Positions 1 through 4,607 of a stretch of 10,199 nucleotides of DNA are shown in pieces. Source of the DNA: Proteobacteria bacterium UBA6921 (lineage in GTDB: Bacteria > Pseudomonadota > Gammaproteobacteria > SG8-11). The notes under the pieces were generated by a model. That model was not told the origin of the DNA and ran no database searches. It was given only the letters and a program-made list of their open reading frames with translations. The first letter of the stretch is position 1. The number at the start of each line of letters is the position of its first letter. Where the stretch lies: the NCBI GenBank assembly GCA_002450895.1, contig DKAR01000074.1:1-10199 (forward strand), in the 5' to 3' direction. Position numbers and translations under genes: made by a program.

Positions 1-41
1 ACTTGCGTATTTAGTCAGCTATTAACCGAGGAGGAAAAATT

Positions 42-158
42 GTGGACGAGTACGAAAACAACGAACCGTTTGATGTGCGCTTGTGGTGGCTCTGCGTTGG
101 CGCGTGTATTGCGTTTTGGGTGGCGGTTTTTTTTGGTGTGCGGTGGTTAGTCGCATGA
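42..158 (+). CDS. Small single-pass membrane protein (38 aa)
   Basis: A 38-codon gene starts at GTG 42 behind a strong Shine-Dalgarno sequence, GAGGAGG at about 28-34. The first 14 residues are acidic and polar (MDEYENNEPF). A hydrophobic Trp/Val/Phe-rich segment fills about residues 14-37, so it looks like a one-pass inner-membrane peptide with a short cytoplasmic N-terminus. Its TGA (156-158) overlaps the ATG of the next gene at 155 (ATGA), which supports translation as part of an operon. I do not recognise the family. Small membrane peptides are common among early phage genes, but no function can be assigned. The start is well supported by the ribosome site; that the peptide is made is an inference. 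Confidence 0.6.
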   Translation: MDEYENNEPFDVRLWWLCVGACIAFWVAVFFGVRWLVA

Positions 159-358
159 GCCAATCTGCTGATATTTTGTCGCACATGAAAAAATATCAAT
201 CCATTACTGCGATGGAAGCTCTAGCTGACTATGGCTGTTTTCGCTTGGCTGCGCGTATAAACGATCTTCGCGCTAGAGGGCATAAGATACGCACATCGAT
301 TGTATCGACGCGCAGCGGCAAGCGTATTGCGTTGTATTCGATGGCGGAAACGAATTGA
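155..358 (+). CDS. HTH_39-type helix-turn-helix protein (67 aa)
   Basis: This is a small basic protein from ATG 155, which overlaps the preceding stop. An in-frame ATG at 83 lies inside the upstream gene and is not preferred. The sequence pattern (ILSHMKKYQSITAMEAL, then GCFRLAARINDLRARGHKI, then GKRIALYSM) matches the compact winged-helix family Pfam HTH_39, common in phages and prophages of proteobacteria. Helix 2 is about residues 18-26, the recognition helix about 28-42, and the C-terminal wing carries the G-K-R motif near residue 55. Such proteins are presumed DNA-binding regulators of early phage genes, but the target is unknown. It is followed 12 bp later by another HTH gene, so this is a small regulatory block. 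Confidence 0.75.
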   Translation: MSQSADILSHMKKYQSITAMEALADYGCFRLAARINDLRARGHKIRTSIVSTRSGKRIALYSMAETN

Positions 359-370
359 CGACAGATAATT

Positions 371-589
371 GTGATCGACTGGCAACTACTAACAATCAAT
401 CTTCGCCGCGATTACAAATCGCTATCGTCGATTGCGAAAGAGGTCGGTAGCGATTGGCAGCACCTAAACCGACTCGCGCGCGGCGAGACGAAGGAGCCGC
501 GTTTTAGCGTTGGGGTTAGGTTGATCGATCTGCATTTTGATTATTGCAAAGAGAAGCATAAAAGTATTATGCATCCATCTGACAGTTAG
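371..589 (+). CDS. Cro/XRE-like small HTH protein (72 aa)
   Basis: A GTG-started gene lies 12 bp after the HTH_39 gene. Residues 16-40 (LSSIAKEVGSDWQHLNRLAR) read as a helix-turn-helix: helix 2 is about IAKEVG and the recognition helix about DWQHLNRLARG. It is followed by a segment (FSVGVRLIDLHFDYC) that resembles the C-terminal dimerisation helix of Cro-like proteins. Very similar small proteins occur in proteobacterial phages, usually unnamed. The likely role is DNA-binding control of early or lytic genes, but no operator can be assigned. The ribosome-binding site is weak and the start is GTG, so expression is probably low or coupled to the upstream gene. The function is inferred from fold pattern only. 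Confidence 0.6.
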   Translation: MIDWQLLTINLRRDYKSLSSIAKEVGSDWQHLNRLARGETKEPRFSVGVRLIDLHFDYCKEKHKSIMHPSDS

Positions 590-614
590 TAATCTATCCA
601 AAAAGGTACGAGTC

Positions 615-1760
615 ATGATTTACGATATCCATCAGATTGCAAAAATTTTTCCCGTGATGTCCGAATCGGAGTTTATTCCCCTTAAGCAAGATATTGCGAA
701 AAACGGGCTACTAGAACCAATCTGGCTATACGAAGACAAAGTGCTTGATGGCAGGCATCGTTATTCTGCCTGCCAAGAGACCGGAATCGCACCACGGTTC
801 CGCGTGTATGATGGCAATGATCCTATAGGTTTTGTAGTTTCTCTTAATCTCAAACGTAGGCACCTGAACGAGTCGCAGCGTGCTATGGTGGCGGCGAGTC
901 TGGCGAATATGCCAGCGCACCGGCCGTCCGATAAGTCTGCAAATTTGCAGACTTCCCAAACCCAAGCCGCCGATATGCTGCAAGTCAGTACGCGCTCAGT
1001 GGCGACTGCCGCCAAGATAGAGCGCGACGCGACGCAAGAGTTAGTCGATGCGGTTAGGGCTGGTTCAATCTCGCTCAACCTGGCTGCGCAGGTTGCAGAA
1101 CTACCTAAAGAGCAACAAAAAGAAATTGTCGCGCGCGGTGAAAAAGAAATTTTGCAAGCCGCCAAAAAGATCAGAAATGAAAAAGCCGATGCGGTTCGTA
1201 ATACACGGCTTAATACAATTGCGAAAATATCTCAGGAGAATAAGCCTCTCGAAGGAATAGGACGATTCCCCGTTATTTATTGCGATCCGCCTTGGCGATA
1301 CGAGTATATCGAAACGGAATCACGAGCGATTGAAAATCAATATCCGACAATGTCGTTGGAGGAAATTTGCGCTCTATCGATTAACGAAATCGCGCTAGAT
1401 GATTGCGTATTATTTATGTGGGCAACATCGCCAAAACTCGAAGAAGCATTTAAGGTTCTTGCAGCATGGGGATTTGCGTATAGAACATGCGCAATATGGG
1501 ATAAAGAAGTGATCGGTATGGGATATTATTTTCGCCAACAACATGAATTATTGTTGGTGGCTACGCGCGGAAATGTTCCAGCACCTCCGCCAACTGCGCG
1601 GGTTAGTTCAATACTCAGAGTTAAGCGCGAGCAGCATTCCAAAAAACCTCAAGCAATGGCCGAAATTATTGAGGCCATGTATCCGACATTACCTAAAGTT
1701 GAAATGTTTTGCCGAAATAAACGTGATGGATGGAGCGTTTGGGGAAATCAATCAGTATGA
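615..1760 (+). CDS. ParB-N / MT-A70 fusion DNA N6-adenine methyltransferase (381 aa)
   Basis: The N-terminal third is a ParB/Srx-like domain (about residues 1-95), with the core motif LDGRHR at 44-49 and a following conserved pattern (NLKRRHLNESQRAM, 78-91). A central helical, Q/K-rich region (about 110-210) has an HTH-like stretch at 116-140. The C-terminal MT-A70 domain (about 217-378) carries the catalytic DPPW at 224-227, YPTMS at 243-247, GMGYYFRQQHELLLVATRG at 301-319, HSKKP at 341-345 and EMFCR at 363-367. DPPW marks methylation of the exocyclic amine of adenine using S-adenosylmethionine. This fusion is well known in phages and prophages, and phage versions may protect DNA or act as orphan methylases. 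ATG 615 has AAGG 8-12 bases upstream; extending to 537 would overlap the HTH gene. The TGA overlaps the next ATG (ATGA). Confidence 0.88.
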   Translation: MIYDIHQIAKIFPVMSESEFIPLKQDIAKNGLLEPIWLYEDKVLDGRHRYSACQETGIAPRFRVYDGNDPIGFVVSLNLKRRHLNESQRAMVAASLANMPAHRPSDKSANLQTSQTQAADMLQVSTRSVATAAKIERDATQELVDAVRAGSISLNLAAQVAELPKEQQKEIVARGEKEILQAAKKIRNEKADAVRNTRLNTIAKISQENKPLEGIGRFPVIYCDPPWRYEYIETESRAIENQYPTMSLEEICALSINEIALDDCVLFMWATSPKLEEAFKVLAAWGFAYRTCAIWDKEVIGMGYYFRQQHELLLVATRGNVPAPPPTARVSSILRVKREQHSKKPQAMAEIIEAMYPTLPKVEMFCRNKRDGWSVWGNQSV

Positions 1761-2266
1761 GTAAAGTGCATAATTTTGCTAATTCTCTCGATCTCTCTAA
1801 TTCGCAATCCGACGATCCAATGTGGGAAAAAGTTTATCGATCAGCATTTCCAACTTTAGAAACTATGATTTGCGTTCGCAAAGATGGATGGGCGCAACGC
1901 GGTGGTATTGATCGAGTCTTGACTTTATCAAGCGGTAAAACATTAACCGTTGATGAAAAGGTCCGAGCGAAAGATTATGACGATATTTTGCTTGAGTATT
2001 GGAGTAATAAAGAAAAACGTATTCCTGGCTGGATAGCAAAAGATTTAGCCTGTGATTTTATTGCTTATGCTTTTATCCCGTCGAAGCGTTGTTATTTATT
2101 GCCGTTTCATCAATTAAGACTTGCTTGGAAAAATAACAAAGATGAATGGGTAGAAAAACATTTCAGTTCGCATGCGAGAAATGACAGATACACAACTGTA
2201 AGTGTTGCAGTTCCAATAGGTATTTTAATGTCCGCGATTAAGGACACCATGACAATTTATTATTGA
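1757..2266 (+). CDS. Putative PD-(D/E)XK-nuclease-like protein (169 aa)
   Basis: The gene starts inside the stop codon of the methyltransferase (ATGA at 1757-1760), so the two are translationally coupled. I do not recognise a named family. The pattern GGIDRVLTL (49-57), a Gly-containing turn, then TVDEKVR (64-70), with a later E80, fits the PD-(D/E)XK nuclease core: D52 on strand 2, D66-x-K68 on strand 3, and alternating strands either side. A conserved-looking helical segment (GWIAKDLACDFIAYAF, 91-106) follows, then the strand-like RCYLLPF. It lacks a signal peptide or membrane segment. Its position after an adenine methylase suggests a DNA-cleaving or DNA-processing partner, but recombination or resolvase-like roles are equally possible. 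The region is AT-rich relative to the genes downstream. The nuclease call is inference. Confidence 0.6.
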   Translation: MSKVHNFANSLDLSNSQSDDPMWEKVYRSAFPTLETMICVRKDGWAQRGGIDRVLTLSSGKTLTVDEKVRAKDYDDILLEYWSNKEKRIPGWIAKDLACDFIAYAFIPSKRCYLLPFHQLRLAWKNNKDEWVEKHFSSHARNDRYTTVSVAVPIGILMSAIKDTMTIYY

Positions 2267-2274
2267 ACTTCGGA

Positions 2275-2303
2275 TTGACTGCGTGTAATTGATCGATTAT
2301 GGT
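2275..2303 (+). promoter_or_regulatory. Predicted sigma70 promoter for the replication operon
   Basis: The -35 hexamer TTGACT (2275-2280) is followed by a 17-bp spacer and the -10 hexamer TATGGT (2298-2303). The -35 matches consensus at 5 of 6 positions and the -10 at 4 of 6. The predicted transcription start is about 2310-2311, exactly where the structured leader begins (GGCTGTGG). A short dyad, ATCGAT, lies at 2292-2297 in the spacer. The promoter sits just after the stop of the nuclease-like gene and would drive the replication genes from 2444 on. Confidence 0.5.
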
Positions 2304-2310
2304 TTGAATA

Positions 2311-2437
2311 GGCTGTGGAAAGCCTACCGAGGATACGAAATGACTTTTTCAGGCACGGCCATCGTTCAGCTCCGCAAAGTCGCTAGCCGACAAATGCCTC
2401 GGAATTTCCACCTGAGCGATGGTCGTGCCTCAAGAGG
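2311..2437 (+). ncRNA. Structured leader RNA with pseudoknot topology (cis-regulatory candidate)
   Basis: Two long stems interleave. Stem A pairs 2315-2321 (GTGGAAA) with 2405-2411 (TTTCCAC) and 2327-2332 (CCGAGG) with 2397-2402 (CCTCGG). Stem B pairs 2351-2369 with 2412-2430, 19 consecutive pairs of which two are G-U (G2358-U2423 and U2365-G2416). Beyond one C-C mismatch, 2344-2349 also pairs with 2432-2437. A small hairpin (2379-2391, loop CTAGC) sits in the connecting loop, and 2311-2324 can form a competing hairpin (GGCT/AGCC). The G-U pairs are tolerated only in the + strand transcript, so the structure looks selected at RNA level. It lies wholly in the 5' UTR of the O-like gene, and its 3' edge contains that gene's ribosome site. 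I do not recognise a known RNA family. Confidence 0.6.
2432..2437 (+). promoter_or_regulatory. Shine-Dalgarno site of the replication gene, paired in the leader
   Basis: AAGAGG lies 6 bases before the GTG start at 2444 and is the only reasonable ribosome site there. In the leader fold it pairs with CTTTTT at 2344-2349, as the outer extension of stem B. The site would therefore be hidden when stem B is fully formed, suggesting translational control. Confidence 0.5.
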
Positions 2438-2443
2438 CCCTTT

Positions 2444-3097
2444 GTGAGATACAAAATAAAAGGCTGGGCAAAGTACCAGCATTACAAAGACCGATCTCCA
2501 CCGTGGATCAAGCTCCACTCATCGCTGCTCACGTCCGAAACATGGGTGATGTCCGACGATGCTAGCAAGGTGCTAATGATTGCTAGCATGATTCTAGCGT
2601 CTCGCGATGAGGCCAATGACGGGTCATTTAACGGTGACCCCGAATTCGTTCGGCGCGTTGCTTATCTAACTACCCCGCCAAACTTTAACGCATTGATTAA
2701 ATGCGGGTTTATTGAGTGCGCTAGCGGTTCGCTAGCGGATGCTAGCGCGTTGCTAGCAAGTTGCAACACAGAGAAGAGGAGAGAAGAGAAGAGAAATACA
2801 TCTGCGTCGAGCGATAAATCGCTCAACGCTGAAGCAAAACCGAAGCTCGATTCAATCAGACCCAACGGCAGTGGATGGGATGGCGTTGCTTCGAACGATC
2901 TTGCGTTGTGGCGGGCTGCTTACCCGGCGGTTGATATAACGGCTGAGCTTCTAGCGGCATTTGCCTGGACTCAGGCGAACCCGGCCAACCGAAAATCGAA
3001 CTACCGGCGATTTCTGACGAACTGGCTCAAGCGGGCGCAGGATCGGGCGAAGCCTAGCGGAACAGGCAGGGCTGATCCGTGGGCAGGTGTTGCATGA
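2444..3097 (+). CDS. Phage O-like replication initiation protein (217 aa)
   Basis: The N-terminus (MRYKIKGWAKYQHYKDRSPPWIKLH, given here only as a pattern of K-x-Q-H-Y-K-D-R then PPWIKLH) is characteristic of a widespread phage replication-protein family resembling the lambda O N-terminal winged helix. DDASKVL (about 39-45) and FVRRVAYLTTPPNF (68-81) are further family-like patches. After about residue 90 comes a low-complexity Ala/Ser/Leu linker encoded by CTAGC repeats. A charged EKRREEKR stretch follows, and then a C-terminal domain (about 143-205) with W and a LTNWLKRAQ helix. The likely job is to bind the origin inside its own gene and recruit the helicase encoded downstream. It starts at GTG 2444 with AAGAGG 6 bases upstream, and its TGA overlaps the next ATG. 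Confidence 0.75.
   Translation: MRYKIKGWAKYQHYKDRSPPWIKLHSSLLTSETWVMSDDASKVLMIASMILASRDEANDGSFNGDPEFVRRVAYLTTPPNFNALIKCGFIECASGSLADASALLASCNTEKRREEKRNTSASSDKSLNAEAKPKLDSIRPNGSGWDGVASNDLALWRAAYPAVDITAELLAAFAWTQANPANRKSNYRRFLTNWLKRAQDRAKPSGTGRADPWAGVA
2562..2598 (+). repeat. Upstream helically phased CTAGC repeats
   Basis: CTAGC occurs at 2562, 2583 and 2594, with a degenerate copy (CTAAT) at 2573. The spacings are 11, 10 and 11 bp, the same as in the stronger cluster at 2721. This stretch encodes an amphipathic helix of the replication protein (DDASKVLMIASMILASR), whose 3.6-residue periodicity could by itself give a 10.8-bp pattern, so the DNA role is uncertain. Confidence 0.4.
2720..2757 (+). 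repeat. Iteron-like GCTAGC cluster (candidate replication origin)
   Basis: Four perfect GCTAGC palindromes start at 2720, 2731, 2741 and 2752, spaced 11, 10 and 11 bp, close to one turn of B-DNA each. All four would thus face the same side of the helix. They lie in the linker of the replication gene, as lambda O-binding iterons lie in gene O. A pure purine run (2770-2796) and an inverted repeat (2809-2824) follow immediately. A binding-site array for the replication protein is the natural reading. Confidence 0.6.
2770..2796 (+). other. 27-base purine-only tract next to the iterons
   Basis: Every base from 2770 to 2796 is A or G (GAGAAGAGGA-type repeats). The tract encodes the EKRREEKR stretch of the replication protein. 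Its position between iterons and an inverted repeat matches the place of the strand-asymmetric, easily opened region in lambda ori. Confidence 0.6.
2809..2824 (+). repeat. Inverted repeat GAGCGAT-AA-ATCGCTC
   Basis: A perfect 7-bp inverted repeat with a 2-base centre lies 12 bp after the purine tract. It completes the iteron / asymmetric tract / dyad layout known from lambdoid origins. It could also simply be a coding coincidence in the linker. Confidence 0.5.
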
Positions 3098-3513
3098 GCA
3101 AGATCGACGTGATACTAGCGGGGCTGGAAAAAGTTCGGCCGACAGCGCCAGGTGAGTGGGTTGCGTGTTGTCCGGCGCATGAGGATCGCAGTCCATCGCT
3201 AGCGATCAAGGATACCGGCGACGGAAGAATATTGCTCCACTGTTTCGCCGGGTGTCCGGTAGAGCATATACTCGCGGTGTTGGGGCTGAAACTTGCCGAC
3301 CTGATGCCGGAGAAACGCCTCGGACCAGTGGAAGGGTTGAAGCGTTTGCCGTGGAACCCGCGCACGGTGTTGGAAGCGGTTGCGTTCAACGTTACCGCAA
3401 TTGCGATTGCAGCGGCCGACATGGCGCACGGCAAACTTGAACCGAAAGACGCAGACCGCGTGATCGATCTCGCGGCGGAAATTTTGGAGGCGGTGAAATA
3501 TGCAACTCGTTGA
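3094..3513 (+). CDS. CHC2-type zinc-finger primase-like protein (139 aa)
   Basis: The protein starts at ATG 3094 within the previous stop codon. Residues 22-54 form a zinc-binding module typical of phage primase N-terminal domains: C26-P-A-H29 (the CPAH motif, followed by EDRSPSL) and H49-C50-F-A-G-C54. The candidate metal ligands are C26, H29, C50 and C54. The rest is short: a segment to about residue 95, then two helices (95-113 and 117-136). There is no TOPRIM or polymerase domain, so this is the DNA-recognition half of a primase, either a stand-alone adaptor or a partner for host or phage enzymes. It overlaps the helicase gene by 14 bp. The role inferred from context is primer-site recognition or a helicase link. 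Confidence 0.72.
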   Translation: MSKIDVILAGLEKVRPTAPGEWVACCPAHEDRSPSLAIKDTGDGRILLHCFAGCPVEHILAVLGLKLADLMPEKRLGPVEGLKRLPWNPRTVLEAVAFNVTAIAIAAADMAHGKLEPKDADRVIDLAAEILEAVKYATR

Positions 3514-4453
3514 CAGGATGCTTCAGCGGCATGCAGGGCAGACAATTGACGGCGATAAAATCGACTGGCGGCAATGGCTCAAGCCTTCCGATGCGGCCCG
3601 GCTGATTCCCGGTGAAGCCATTGCTGAACGGTGCAAGAGAAACATCCTGCTCGGACCCGACGCCGAATCCGGGCTAACATTGCCGTGGAGTGGACACCAG
3701 CGTGACGTACTGATTCGCCCCGGCAAACTTGCGGTGTGGTGTGGGTGGAGCCACCATGGCAAATCGCAAATGCTGAAAATGCTCATGCTGCATGCCATTC
3801 ATCGTGATGAGAAAGTTGTTATTGCCTCGATGGAAGAAGATGTTGATCAAGTTTGGGAAGATTTGGCACGCATGGCGTGCGGTGTTTCAAATCCAAGCGT
3901 TCGCGCACTGGATCGGTTTATCGACCTGATCCGCGGTCGCGTCTGGCTGTACGACCAGCAAGGCGAAGTTCCGGCCGAACGATGTGTGGCGTTGATTCGT
4001 TACGCGGCTGCGGAGCTGGGCGTCACGCAAATCGCGATTGACTCGTTGATGATGATCGCGGTTAATCGGGACGACTACGAAGCGCAAAGCAATTTTGTTG
4101 GTGCGCTCAAGATTGCGGCCAAGGACACCGGAGCGACGTGTCACCTAGTGGCGCATATGCGCAAGCGTGATGGCCGCACCGGCGATGATTCGCCAGGAAG
4201 CCCGCACGATATCGCGGGAGCGCATGATATTGCGAGCAAGGCAGATTACGTATTCAATGTATGGCGCGACAAGAAGCGCGAGGATGCGACACGGCCGTCT
4301 TGTATTCTTGGCGTAGACAAGCAGCGAGGTAGACGCAACTGGATCGGAAAAATCGGATTGCACTTTCACGAACCGTCACGACAATTTGTCGAGCACCGAG
4401 ACCCGATTGATTTTCTCGGATGGAACCGCGAACCGGGGAGCGATGATGAGTGA
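3500..4453 (+). CDS. DnaB-like replicative helicase, RecA fold (317 aa)
   Basis: A hexameric replicative-helicase core is recognisable. Walker A is GWSHHGKS (82-89). The following motif IASMEED (108-114) corresponds to the FSLEM-type motif with the catalytic Glu. The Walker B Asp is in QIAIDSL (D181). HLVAHMRK (215-222) holds the sensor His, and VDKQRGRR (272-279) the arginine-finger/RGR region. At 317 aa it is shorter than host DnaB (about 470 aa), with a reduced N-terminal region of about 75 residues instead of the usual N-terminal domain. ATG 3500 has GGAGG 9 bases upstream. It would unwind DNA 5'-3' at the phage fork after loading by the O-like protein. A Twinkle/gp4-like helicase half is a close alternative, since the zinc-finger protein is encoded next to it. 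Confidence 0.82.
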   Translation: MQLVDRMLQRHAGQTIDGDKIDWRQWLKPSDAARLIPGEAIAERCKRNILLGPDAESGLTLPWSGHQRDVLIRPGKLAVWCGWSHHGKSQMLKMLMLHAIHRDEKVVIASMEEDVDQVWEDLARMACGVSNPSVRALDRFIDLIRGRVWLYDQQGEVPAERCVALIRYAAAELGVTQIAIDSLMMIAVNRDDYEAQSNFVGALKIAAKDTGATCHLVAHMRKRDGRTGDDSPGSPHDIAGAHDIASKADYVFNVWRDKKREDATRPSCILGVDKQRGRRNWIGKIGLHFHEPSRQFVEHRDPIDFLGWNREPGSDDE

Positions 4454-4495
4454 CCGATGCGGCGGTGAGCTATCAACAGCCTAAAAAAATAGTCG

Positions 4496-4525
4496 TTGAC
4501 AAAACTGTCCTCTATTTGATATAGA
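4496..4525 (+). promoter_or_regulatory. Strong extended -10 sigma70 promoter (late-promoter candidate)
   Basis: A perfect -35 TTGACA (4496-4501), an 18-bp spacer and an extended -10 TGATATAGA (TG at 4517-4518, TATAGA 4520-4525) predict a start near 4532. Two dyads overlap it: GACA-AAAC-TGTC (4498-4509) and CTCTAT-TTGAT-ATAGAG (4510-4526). The second covers the -10 and could be an operator. It lies between the replication and lysis modules. Confidence 0.75.
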
Positions 4526-4531
4526 GTTGGT

Positions 4532-4583
4532 AAATTAGGCGTGTAGCGCCTACAGGCCCGCAATAACACTTGCGGGCTTTTTT
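4532..4583 (+). ncRNA. Predicted ~50-nt terminated RNA between late promoter and lysis genes
   Basis: Transcription from the promoter at 4496-4525 would run about 50 nt and meet an intrinsic terminator. The RNA would contain a 6-bp hairpin (TAGGCG/CGCCTA, 4536-4552, loop TGTAG) followed by the terminator stem. This matches the logic of lambda pR'-6S-tR', where the short RNA is made until an antiterminator lets polymerase into the late genes. No antiterminator gene is identified in the window. Confidence 0.45.
4556..4583 (+). terminator. Rho-independent terminator before the lysis genes
   Basis: A perfect 8-bp stem, GCCCGCAA (4556-4563) and TTGCGGGC (4570-4577), has a 6-base loop and is followed by TTTTTT (4578-4583). 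It ends 24 bp before the first lysis gene. It would stop replication-operon read-through as well as the short RNA from 4532. Confidence 0.9.
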
Positions 4584-4607
4584 ATTGCTCAAAATTAGGG
4601 GGGTTAG

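Noticed and set aside
2..25. 3' end of an upstream gene (LAYLVSY then stop)
   Set aside because: A stop at 23-25 just before the ribosome site would suit an upstream operon gene, but seven codons are too little to support a coding call.
83..154. N-terminal extension of the HTH_39 protein from ATG 83
   Set aside because: It would lie entirely over the 42-158 gene. ATG 155 is at an ATGA junction and the domain begins there.
537..614. N-terminal extension of the methyltransferase from ATG 537
   Set aside because: It overlaps the end of the HTH gene in another frame and does not look like ParB. ATG 615 has an upstream AAGG and starts the domain pattern.
761..1165. 134-aa reverse-strand open frame over the methyltransferase
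   Set aside because: It is a shadow of the ParB/MT-A70 gene, rich in Cys/Ser/Arg with no recognisable fold.
2311..2437. Known self-cleaving ribozyme (HDV-like or hammerhead) in the leader
   Set aside because: Interleaved stems recall the HDV P1/P2 topology, but there is no 7-bp P1 beginning at a cleavage site, no P4 between the P1 and P2 3' strands and no recognisable catalytic C context. The hammerhead CUGANGA...GAAA core is absent: GAAA occurs, but not the partner.
2311..2437. Retron or integron attC site
   Set aside because: No reverse transcriptase or integrase gene is in the window, and the stem ends lack the attC R' and R'' core sequences.
3054..3545. 163-aa reverse-strand open frame
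   Set aside because: It is antisense to the zinc-finger gene, with Ser/Arg/Cys-rich composition typical of a shadow frame and no domain pattern or ribosome site.
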